Origin: Vreelandella alkaliphila
GTDB taxonomy: Bacteria; Pseudomonadota; Gammaproteobacteria; Pseudomonadales; Halomonadaceae
NCBI RefSeq assembly: GCF_016107625.1
Contig: NZ_JABASV010000001.1
Coordinates: forward strand, 124,001-188,000
DNA length: 64,000 nt
Direction: 5' to 3'
Positions within the stretch are counted from its first letter, which is position 1; each line of letters opens with the position of its first letter. Both the position numbers and the translations under genes were made by a program. The notes under the pieces were generated by a model. That model had not been told where the DNA came from, searched no databases, and was given only the letters and a program-made list of their open reading frames with translations. Of this stretch, positions 36,880 to 44,875 are shown piece after piece.

Positions 36880-38489
36880 GGTGTCGCCCCTGTCGTTGAC
36901 CAAGAAGAGGTTAATGCTGGCGTGCCAAAGTCTTGCTGTAGCCAATGACGCAGCTGGCTCATTTTCGCGGCTTCCTCAGGGCTTTCCAGTGACGGCAGCA
37001 TGCCATCAATAAAACCACGTGCCTTAAAAGGTGCTAAGAGCTGGGGGTCACCGCTAATCACATGGACAGGCACCGCTGCACTGGCGTTGTCGCCGGTAAT
37101 CAGCGGTGCCGCCTGATGATCTCCCAGTACAATCAATAGAGTATTGTCATCAACCACTCGCTCGGCCCAGCGCCCAGTGACCTTCACAGCGTAGTCTATC
37201 GACCAAGCGTAATGATCGCGAATGCGTTCAATATCCTGCCAGAGCACTTCTGGCGGATCGCCGGCCTCCTCCCAAGGGGCGAAAATACGCCCATCGCCAA
37301 TCATCGACCAGTCTTCGAAAACGGGTAAAATTGGCGTCCATGGTGCGTGGCTAGAGATAAGTGCGAGTTGCGCGAATACCGGCGCCTCACCTAATAAGTG
37401 TCGTTGGGTGTAATCCAGCGTGAACTGATCGGGCATCGTGACCCAGTTCAGCGGTGGGCCTGCATAGGGTAAGTCTTTCGCTGCTGCAATCTCATCAAAT
37501 CCGTAGGCCAGCCCTTCTGGCCAAGCCAATGTAATGGCAGGCATGACACTGAGCGTCCGCTGCCCAGTGCTACTAAAATCACTAATAAGCGTTGAATGAT
37601 CGCTTTCCAGCATCAGCCGATACCATAGCTGATTATCAATCCAGCGTCCGCTTAGTGCCGTGGCATGGGCAAGCCAAGACTGACCTCCTCGAATAGGCGC
37701 TTCTAGCAACCCCGAAACAGCGTGTAGATCGCGCTGTCCCAAACGTTGCTGTATGTCATCTAGCGTAGGCAGTACGACATTGCTGTAGCGAGCATCATTA
37801 ATGGCCGACACACCATAAGATTCAATAAACGTTAATAAGACGTTGCGCCCTAACAAACCAGGCAATGGTCTAGGCTCCAACGGTGTATCCTGTAACTGCT
37901 CGGTAAACGCCACTCTTGCCTGATGAGTCGCCACTACCTGTTCCCACTGAAAACGCGTGGTGTTAACAGCAGGCAGCGTTGATTTAGCAACTAAGCGCTT
38001 GCCATTAGCCTCGGAAACCGCGAAACCTGCTGCAGTGATCATGACGAAGATGGCTAAAGCACCTGGAGCACTCCTCACCGATAAAGGCTTAGCAGGCAGC
38101 AGCAACCGCAGCATCACCCATAAACTACCTAGCAGAGCCACAGTGCCCAGCAACATCAGGAAAGTTGCGGCGAGTTGACCTACATTACCTACTAGCAAAT
38201 GGTAGATAGAGCGCACCAAGGGCACGTCCAGATAGAGGTTAAGTGATCGCCCAAACGCAGTGTGTGTCGCGGCATCACCTAGGTTGGCTGCCGATACCAA
38301 AGCAAGCCAGCCCACCAACAAAATAGCCAACCAGCGACGTAAGCTACCAGGGCGAATAAACAGCATTACGGGGGCTACAAGCCATGCTTCCCAAGCAATT
38401 AGAGGAGAGCCAACCTCACCGAAACGCCACCAAAGCGGCAATACCAGTAGAAAGTTGAGCGTTATACATGTGAGTAGAAGACGAATCAT
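36876..38489 (-). CDS. Membrane sulfatase/phosphoethanolamine transferase-like protein
   Basis: A 537-residue protein with about five N-terminal membrane helices (residues 1-155) and a periplasmic alkaline-phosphatase-superfamily domain. Its landmarks are NVLLTFIESYGVSAI (metal-binding and nucleophile region, E/S), SHAPWTPI and LIVLGDHQAAPLI. Relatives transfer phosphoglycerol or phosphoethanolamine to envelope glycans, such as OpgB or LtaS types. Its position divergent from opgGH suggests modification of periplasmic glucans. The stop overlaps manC. Confidence 0.85.
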   Translation of the reverse strand: MIRLLLTCITLNFLLVLPLWWRFGEVGSPLIAWEAWLVAPVMLFIRPGSLRRWLAILLVGWLALVSAANLGDAATHTAFGRSLNLYLDVPLVRSIYHLLVGNVGQLAATFLMLLGTVALLGSLWVMLRLLLPAKPLSVRSAPGALAIFVMITAAGFAVSEANGKRLVAKSTLPAVNTTRFQWEQVVATHQARVAFTEQLQDTPLEPRPLPGLLGRNVLLTFIESYGVSAINDARYSNVVLPTLDDIQQRLGQRDLHAVSGLLEAPIRGGQSWLAHATALSGRWIDNQLWYRLMLESDHSTLISDFSSTGQRTLSVMPAITLAWPEGLAYGFDEIAAAKDLPYAGPPLNWVTMPDQFTLDYTQRHLLGEAPVFAQLALISSHAPWTPILPVFEDWSMIGDGRIFAPWEEAGDPPEVLWQDIERIRDHYAWSIDYAVKVTGRWAERVVDDNTLLIVLGDHQAAPLITGDNASAAVPVHVISGDPQLLAPFKARGFIDGMLPSLESPEEAAKMSQLRHWLQQDFGTPALTSSWSTTGATP

Positions 38490-38601
38490 CAGCGCTTCAA
38501 CAGCATAGCAATCACCTAAACATTACACGCTTAATGGAGTTTAAAGCTTGCACACGACCATAAAAATCATATACCAATAGGCTTAATGGTATAACTTTTG
38601 T

Positions 38602-38613
38602 TGAAATATTTCA
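38602..38613. promoter_or_regulatory. Palindrome in the opgG promoter region
   Basis: TGAAATATTTCA is a perfect 12-bp palindrome followed immediately by TATACT, a good -10 element for opgG. The overlap would suit an operator, but the regulator is unknown. Confidence 0.4.
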
Positions 38614-38665
38614 TATACTGATTTTATGGTTACCACGTTGGCATGCAATCGAAAGGAACTCGCCC

Positions 38666-40195
38666 ATGAGTGTTCGTACTGCAGCAAAATGGATGTTGTC
38701 ATTTAACTGCCTGATCGCCTTTTCTGCGATTGCCAACGATGATGGTGTTTTTGACCACGTTATTGAGCGTGCCCAAACCCTGGCCGATGCGCCTTATCAA
38801 CCCCCAAATGAGACGCTTCCCAGCGCTTTGAAGTCGTTAGATTACGACCTGTATCGACAAATCCGCTTTAATCCCGAACGCGCATACTGGCGCGATGAAA
38901 GCCCTTTTAGTATGCAGCTATTTCATAGCGGATTTATATTTCAAACCCCCGTCACAATTAATGTGGTCGAAAATGGTGACGTTGAACCACTCTCTTTCTC
39001 GGCAGATGACTTTCAGTACGATGGTGATTCCAACCGCTTGTTGGAGAATGACTTAACGGGCAGCGGACATGCAGGTTTTAGGCTGCACTACCCTATCAAT
39101 AATGAGGATTATGCCGATGAATTTGCTGTTTTTCTTGGCGCAAGCTACTTCCGTCTAGTAGGACGCGACCAAGCCTACGGCCTTTCTACCCGCGGTCTTG
39201 CCATTGATACCGCACTAGCCAGTGGTGAAGAGTTCCCTGAATTTCGTGAATTCTGGCTTTATAAGCCTGATGAAGATTCTGACAGCATTACGCTACTCGC
39301 CCTCATGGATAGCCCATCACTAAGCGGTGCCTACCGCATTACGCTAACGCCGGGCGAGAGCACTGAGGCAGCTGTAGAAGCAACACTGTTTGCACGTTCT
39401 GATATAGCAAAGCTAGGGGTTGCCCCGCTCACCAGCATGTTCACCTTTGGGGAAGCCAGCACCGAACGAGCTGACGACTTTCGTCCTCAGGTACATGATT
39501 CTGATGGCTTGCTAATACACACGGGGTCCGACGAGTGGATTTGGCGGCCGTTGCAAAATCCCTCATCCGTACGCGTATCAACGTTTATAGATGATGCGCC
39601 CAATGGGTTTGGTTTAATGCAACGGGAGCGGGACTTTAGCCGCTACCTGGACCTTGAAGCCCACTACCATCGCCGCCCTAGCCAATGGGTCGAACCCCTT
39701 GCTGACTGGGGGCCAGGGCATGTAGAGCTCATCGAAATCCCCACGCCAGATGAGACTCACGACAATATAGTGGCTTATTGGGTGGCAGAGGAGGCGCTCA
39801 CTGCTGGCGAATCACGCCATCTTCACTATCGAACGTTTACGCTCAATGAACAGCCCGAGGCTAATTCACTGGGCAAGGTTGTGCGCACCCGCCATGGCAG
39901 CGCAGCGGTTCCAGGTGAGGCCGACTCCCCCTCTGCTGATCAGCGCCAATTCATCGTCGATTTCCAGGGCGGCAAACTGGATGATCTGACCTCAAGCGAG
40001 CCAATCGAGCTGGACATCAGCGTGCTAAATGGCGAGGTATTACTACCTCAAGTCAAAACACTGCCCAACAACGGACAACGGGCCACTTTCCGATTGCCCC
40101 CCAGCAGCGAGCCCAGTGATATCCGGCTACGGCTGACGGTTGAAGGAGAGCCGATTACTGAAACTTGGAATTACGTGTGGTATCCCGATGCCTGA
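38666..40195 (+). CDS. opgG: Periplasmic glucan biosynthesis protein OpgG/MdoG
   Basis: A 509-residue exported protein with a signal peptide of about 22 residues. MdoG family patterns are present: FDHVIERAQTLADAPYQPP, LPSALKSLDYDLYRQIRF, and the two-domain layout with GEASTERADDFRPQVHDSDGLL. It acts in the periplasm on beta-1,2-glucan backbones and is thought to release or branch osmoregulated periplasmic glucans. Translationally coupled to opgH. Confidence 0.94.
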   Translation: MSVRTAAKWMLSFNCLIAFSAIANDDGVFDHVIERAQTLADAPYQPPNETLPSALKSLDYDLYRQIRFNPERAYWRDESPFSMQLFHSGFIFQTPVTINVVENGDVEPLSFSADDFQYDGDSNRLLENDLTGSGHAGFRLHYPINNEDYADEFAVFLGASYFRLVGRDQAYGLSTRGLAIDTALASGEEFPEFREFWLYKPDEDSDSITLLALMDSPSLSGAYRITLTPGESTEAAVEATLFARSDIAKLGVAPLTSMFTFGEASTERADDFRPQVHDSDGLLIHTGSDEWIWRPLQNPSSVRVSTFIDDAPNGFGLMQRERDFSRYLDLEAHYHRRPSQWVEPLADWGPGHVELIEIPTPDETHDNIVAYWVAEEALTAGESRHLHYRTFTLNEQPEANSLGKVVRTRHGSAAVPGEADSPSADQRQFIVDFQGGKLDDLTSSEPIELDISVLNGEVLLPQVKTLPNNGQRATFRLPPSSEPSDIRLRLTVEGEPITETWNYVWYPDA

Positions 40196-42167
40196 TCTCC
40201 ACGCGTTGCGACCTTCGATGCCCTGGCTTAACGGTCGCCGAGTCTTCCTTGCTTTCACGGTGTTAGCCACAACCATCGGTGGCTGTATCGCAATGGCGAA
40301 AGTCGTTGCCAACCTTGCCATTGGTTGGCAGCTCACCATGTTGATCCTATTTGCATTAACGTTTACTTGGATAGTGCTGGCTTTCTGGGGAGCACTGTGT
40401 GGCTTTGTGCTTTGTGCGCTACGTCGCGATCCACTCAGCTTACGTCGCCAAGCCATTGTGAACCCCAATGCCAGCCTGCTAGTCAGCCGCACCGCACTCG
40501 TAATGCCTATTTATGCAGAACCTCCTATCCCTACCATTGCGGGGCTAGAAGCAACGTGTCGTTCACTTCTCCAGCAAGCAGAAGCGTATGGTGCAGGAAC
40601 ACCCAGTGCTATCAACAAGCACTTTGAAGTGTTTGTATTGAGCGACACCCAAGATTCGGCCATGGCAGACATCGAAGAGGCCCATGTGGCTGCCTTGCAA
40701 CAGCGCCTTGCCGGACAGATAGCCGTGCATTATCGGCGACGCCCTAATAATGACGGCCGAAAAGCTGGCAATATTGCAGAGTTTTGCCGCCGCTGGGGCC
40801 GCCGCTATGACTACTTGGTGGTGCTAGATGCCGACAGCCTAATCAGTGGCGCTACACTGCTGCACTTAGTCCACCGGATGCAGCGCCAACCCAGCGTAGG
40901 ACTTATTCAAACGGTGCCTATTCCCGTTGGCCAACGCACGCTATTTGGCCATTTTACCCAGCTAGCCTCAGCACTTTACAGCCCGATGTTGGCAGCGGGC
41001 CAAAGCTTCTGGCAGGGTGATGCGGCAAATTACTGGGGCCACAATGCAATTATTCGCACACGCGCCTTTATGGCCCATGCAGGGTTACCTATCCTTTCAG
41101 GTAAGCCACCGCTGGGAGGGGAGCTATTAAGTCACGATTTCGTCGAAGCAGCTCTCCTGAAACGGGGCGGCTGGCAGGTGTTACTGGATACCTCTGCGAC
41201 CACCGCCGTATCTCGCCATAACCCTTACGCTAGCGCGTCACACAACAGCTTTGAAGCCATGCCAAGCAACATGCTCGACTTTGCCAAGCGTGATCGCCGC
41301 TGGCTACAGGGCAATCTGCAGCACTTACGCTTACTCACCGGCGCAGGGTTTCACCCGATTAGTCGGCTCCACTTTTTATTTGGCGCGTTTGCCTACCTTT
41401 CTTCGCTTGTTTGGCTTGGGCTTCTACTCTGCACCAGCCTGATGGTGGGTTATCAAGCCATTGAGACCACCTCAAACCCGCCTCTGCCTGAAGCCCTCTC
41501 TTTGGGGCTGTTAAGCGTAACGCTGGGTATGTTGATTGCGCCCAAGCTGCTGGGTCTATTATTGACGTTCTGGCAATGTCCCCATGCGTATGGTGGGCGA
41601 CTCAAGCTTGTCACCAGCACGCTATTGGAAATTCTGTTTGCTGCATTGATTGCACCACTGATGATGGCGTGGCACAGCTTATTTATCGTTAACGTGCTGA
41701 TTGGCCGGGCCATTGACTGGCAAACTCAACACCGGGGAGAGCGTTCGCTAAGCTGGCGAGAGACATGGCACCACACTGGGTGGATGACGCTGTGTGGTAT
41801 TGCTTGGGCAGGCACGATGATGCTTTTTTCACCCTCTGCGTTTGGTTGGTTAACCCCCGCATGGCTGGGGCTGATTGGAGCCGCTCCACTGGTGAAATAT
41901 TCCAGCAGTGCCACTTGGGGAGGCCTCGTTAGCCGCAAGTTCGGCTTACTGCAAACGCCGAGTTCAGCACAACAACCACCTCTTTTGGAGGACTTTGCCG
42001 CGTTAGAAAGCCGTAGCCATCAATCCAGTGCCACCTTATCTCGCCCGTCGCTAACACTTTCTCTAGCGCTTCCCCAGGAACAGCCAGGCGATATGCCCTG
42101 CCAATCGTTTCGCTATCACATTCAAACAGCAACCAAACATGCCCCACCCGTTAAGGAGCCTTACTAA
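40188..42167 (+). CDS. opgH: Glucans biosynthesis glucosyltransferase OpgH/MdoH
   Basis: A 659-residue inner-membrane GT2 glucosyltransferase. Helices near the N-terminus lead to the catalytic domain with a DAD-type site (YLVVLDADSLISG) and the processive (Q/R)xxRW motif in KRDRRWLQGN. Several C-terminal helices follow. It uses UDP-glucose to build linear beta-1,2-glucan. Shorter than the E. coli protein (about 847) but of usual length for many relatives. I choose the ATG at 40188, overlapping the opgG stop. Confidence 0.93.
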   Translation: MPDLHALRPSMPWLNGRRVFLAFTVLATTIGGCIAMAKVVANLAIGWQLTMLILFALTFTWIVLAFWGALCGFVLCALRRDPLSLRRQAIVNPNASLLVSRTALVMPIYAEPPIPTIAGLEATCRSLLQQAEAYGAGTPSAINKHFEVFVLSDTQDSAMADIEEAHVAALQQRLAGQIAVHYRRRPNNDGRKAGNIAEFCRRWGRRYDYLVVLDADSLISGATLLHLVHRMQRQPSVGLIQTVPIPVGQRTLFGHFTQLASALYSPMLAAGQSFWQGDAANYWGHNAIIRTRAFMAHAGLPILSGKPPLGGELLSHDFVEAALLKRGGWQVLLDTSATTAVSRHNPYASASHNSFEAMPSNMLDFAKRDRRWLQGNLQHLRLLTGAGFHPISRLHFLFGAFAYLSSLVWLGLLLCTSLMVGYQAIETTSNPPLPEALSLGLLSVTLGMLIAPKLLGLLLTFWQCPHAYGGRLKLVTSTLLEILFAALIAPLMMAWHSLFIVNVLIGRAIDWQTQHRGERSLSWRETWHHTGWMTLCGIAWAGTMMLFSPSAFGWLTPAWLGLIGAAPLVKYSSSATWGGLVSRKFGLLQTPSSAQQPPLLEDFAALESRSHQSSATLSRPSLTLSLALPQEQPGDMPCQSFRYHIQTATKHAPPVKEPY

Positions 42168-42949
42168 TGCCTTCTGCTTTTTTCCATCGGCTCCGCAGTA
42201 CCAGCGGTATGGCGCGTTCACTGTTTATTTACTGGCGGCCAGGAAGGCAAAGGGGTCTGAAGCAGTTATATCGTCCGTTTATTCAACCGGGCGATATCGC
42301 TTTTGATATTGGCGCTCACTTAGGCGACCGTAGTGCCGCCTTCCACGCGCTAGGTGCTAAGGTAGTGGCATTAGAGCCACAGCCAGCACTGGCCAAATGG
42401 TTTAAACGGATACTTAATCAGCCTAACATCACGCTCTTACCACTGGCCGCTGGACCGCAGCCCGGCTATGCGGATATCGCTATCAGTGTTAGCAACCCGA
42501 CCCTCTCTACCCTAGCGACCGAATGGCGACATCAGGTGGGCGAACGCAACCCTGGCTTTCAGCACGTGCAGTGGGAACAGCAGTTAAGAGTGGAAGTCAC
42601 TACACTGGATCAACTGATCGCCACTTACGGCGAACCAAGCTTTATAAAAATTGATGTTGAAGGGTTTGAAGCAGAAGTACTGATGGGGCTTAACCACCCG
42701 GTAGCAGCGCTTTCGGTAGAGTTTGTTGCGGGCGTGTTAGAGGTCAGCCATTCCTGCGTTGACCAGCTGTGCCGCCTTGGTGACTACCGTTTCAATGCAA
42801 TTGCCGGTGAGCAGCGCCACTTCCGCTGGTCAACCTGGCAATCCCCTGAAACCATTACCCAGTGGCTCAACGATGGCGTTGACGGCTTAGCCTCTGGGGA
42901 TCTCTACGCCTGCCGCGCCGACCATCCGCTGTTAAACGCATCCGCATAA
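42167..42949 (+). CDS. FkbM-family methyltransferase
   Basis: A 260-residue class I methyltransferase. The SAM motif is FDIGAHLGDRSAAFHALGA and the FkbM signature is FIKIDVEGFEAEVLMGL. FkbM enzymes O-methylate sugars and polyketides. The TAATG junction with opgH implies coupled expression, so a periplasmic glucan is one plausible substrate. This linkage is inference. Confidence 0.88.
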   Translation: MPSAFFHRLRSTSGMARSLFIYWRPGRQRGLKQLYRPFIQPGDIAFDIGAHLGDRSAAFHALGAKVVALEPQPALAKWFKRILNQPNITLLPLAAGPQPGYADIAISVSNPTLSTLATEWRHQVGERNPGFQHVQWEQQLRVEVTTLDQLIATYGEPSFIKIDVEGFEAEVLMGLNHPVAALSVEFVAGVLEVSHSCVDQLCRLGDYRFNAIAGEQRHFRWSTWQSPETITQWLNDGVDGLASGDLYACRADHPLLNASA

Positions 42950-42986
42950 GTCTTTAAAACACGGGCTTTAAAACAAGAGAACCTAC

Positions 42987-43775
42987 ATGATTTATCACTG
43001 GCAAACCCTCACCGCTCCCCAGCTCGCCTCGATTGCCGAAGGTGATCCAGTCGCAGTGATCACCTTGGGGGCCATTGAGCAGCACGGTACGCACCTGCCA
43101 TTGGGCACCGACCTGATCATTGGAGAAGGGTTACAAGCCGCCATGTTAGACATGATTGACCCAGCACTCGACGTGCTGTGTCTGCCAGCAATTGCCGTCG
43201 GTGCGAGCGACGAACACGCCAGCTTTGCTGGAACGCTTAGCCTACCCGCTCCACTAGCCATCGCGACATTAGAGGCTTACGGCGAAAGCATTGCCCAGGC
43301 AGGTATAAAAAAGCTGGTGTTGATTAATAGCCACGGCGGCAATAAAGCCGTGATGGACCTTGCCGCGCTGACACTACGCAAGCAATTTGCAATGCGCGTA
43401 GTGAAAGCCACTTATACACGCCTTCCGCCACTGGAAGGTGCTATCAATGCCGATGAGCTGCGCTACGGGTTGCATGGCGGGCTGCTGGAAACCGCCATCA
43501 TGCTGCATTTAGCACCTGAATTTGTGCAGCTCGACAGCTATCAGCCCACACCACCGGCAATGCCTAAAGGTGGCGCACTAGTGAGCCCAGAGGGTAGCGC
43601 AGCATTTGCCTGGCTTGCCGAGGACTTAAGTAGGTTCGGCGTTGCCGGTGATGCAACGGAGGCTAATCAAGCATTAGGTGAACGGTTAGTCAGGCACTAC
43701 GCCTCTCAGCTAGCGCAGGTGGTGGCCGAAACCGCCCACCTGCCACCGCTTATCACTGGTAAAACGCCAGATTAA
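42987..43775 (+). CDS. Creatininase-family metalloamidase
   Basis: A 262-residue creatininase superfamily enzyme. The metal-binding block LGAIEQHGTHLPLGTD supplies E31, H33, H36 and D42, and INSHGGN supplies a further His/Asn pair; a late LHGGLLETAI contributes a glutamate. Known members hydrolyse creatinine or act in cofactor pathways, such as the archaeal FAPy deformylase ArfB and mycofactocin MftE. Here it sits beside a GTP cyclohydrolase II and a RibD-type reductase, the ArfB-like setting. Its end overlaps the convergent ribA-like gene by 4 bp. Confidence 0.87.
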   Translation: MIYHWQTLTAPQLASIAEGDPVAVITLGAIEQHGTHLPLGTDLIIGEGLQAAMLDMIDPALDVLCLPAIAVGASDEHASFAGTLSLPAPLAIATLEAYGESIAQAGIKKLVLINSHGGNKAVMDLAALTLRKQFAMRVVKATYTRLPPLEGAINADELRYGLHGGLLETAIMLHLAPEFVQLDSYQPTPPAMPKGGALVSPEGSAAFAWLAEDLSRFGVAGDATEANQALGERLVRHYASQLAQVVAETAHLPPLITGKTPD

Positions 43776-44875
43776 CGCCCACGACCTTCAAGCACTTCGT
43801 CTAAGAAATGCCCTGCTCGGTTGGCTTTGGCGCTTAGGTAGCGGTGATTGTGATCAGTCACACTGCCGTAGAGCGCCTGACGTGAGACGACCTCAATCCC
43901 CCCTTCACGCAGCGCTGCCATTTTTAGCGGGTTGTTGGTCAACAGCTGAACTTTATCGATCCCTAGCGCATTGAGCATATCCACCGCGACCGCGTACTGC
44001 CGCTCGTCGTCGCCAAACCCTAGCACTTGGTCGGCATCGACGGTGTCTAAACCGCCATCTTGCAAGGTGTAGGCACGCAGTTTATTGGCTAAGCCAATTC
44101 CCCGCCCCTCTTGTGCCAAATAAAGCAGCACGCCGCCACCCATCGCTTGAATATCGGCCACTGCATTACGCAACTGTTCGCCACAGTCACAGCGCAGGCT
44201 GCCGAACAGGTCACCGGTGAGGCAAGCCGAGTGCATACGCAAAGGAACCGCCCCAGGGATAGAAGCCAAATCGCCAATCATCACGGCCACATGCTCTCGC
44301 AGGCCATCAGGTTCACGAAACAGCACGAAGCGACTCTCAGGCGCATCTTCAAGAGGAATACGCGCTTCACTGACACGCTTTAGCATCCCCGGCGCACCGG
44401 CTAAACACTTCTCTGCATCGCGGGCATTAACTTCTAACAGCTCGCCTTTTGATAACTGCTGAGCAATATGCTCGGCTGATGTCGCACTTACCTCTGCGCA
44501 CAGCGCCGCCGGTATCAATAGCGCACGACGCATAAGTGCCACAGCGCCTCTCTCTCCCACGCCAGCAGGCTTCAGGCCGCTTAACAGCGAATGAGCCTTC
44601 GACGCTTCATTGGACACAGCAAGGTGATGCAAATCACGCTCACTGATTTGCTCGGTGAGCGGTAAGCAAGCCGCATCCGCCTTAAGCGACATGCCCATTG
44701 CCTGCAAGCGATGACGCGTTAATACTAGTGCTGGCCGAGAGCCGGAGAGTTTCGCCAGTGAATCGACTGACACACTGCCTTCAAGAGCCTGTACCAACAG
44801 ACGTTGCTCTCCGGTATTAATTACCACGGGCAGTCCACGGCGAATATCGAAAATAGCGCGTTCAATGTGATACAT
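43772..44875 (-). CDS. GTP cyclohydrolase II with degenerate N-terminal DHBP-synthase-like domain
   Basis: A 367-residue protein. Residues ~1-165 align in layout with RibB (MYHIERAIFDIRRGLPVVI) but lack its acidic catalytic motifs. The C-terminal part is an intact RibA domain with zinc cysteines C-x10-C-x-C (SACLTGDLFGSLRCDCGEQ) and QEGRGIGL. It should open the imidazole ring of GTP to give diaminopyrimidine ribosylphosphate. GGAGG precedes the ATG at 44875; upstream in-frame codons look non-coding. Likely a pathway-specific paralogue, not the housekeeping riboflavin enzyme. Confidence 0.85.
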   Translation of the reverse strand: MYHIERAIFDIRRGLPVVINTGEQRLLVQALEGSVSVDSLAKLSGSRPALVLTRHRLQAMGMSLKADAACLPLTEQISERDLHHLAVSNEASKAHSLLSGLKPAGVGERGAVALMRRALLIPAALCAEVSATSAEHIAQQLSKGELLEVNARDAEKCLAGAPGMLKRVSEARIPLEDAPESRFVLFREPDGLREHVAVMIGDLASIPGAVPLRMHSACLTGDLFGSLRCDCGEQLRNAVADIQAMGGGVLLYLAQEGRGIGLANKLRAYTLQDGGLDTVDADQVLGFGDDERQYAVAVDMLNALGIDKVQLLTNNPLKMAALREGGIEVVSRQALYGSVTDHNHRYLSAKANRAGHFLDEVLEGRGR

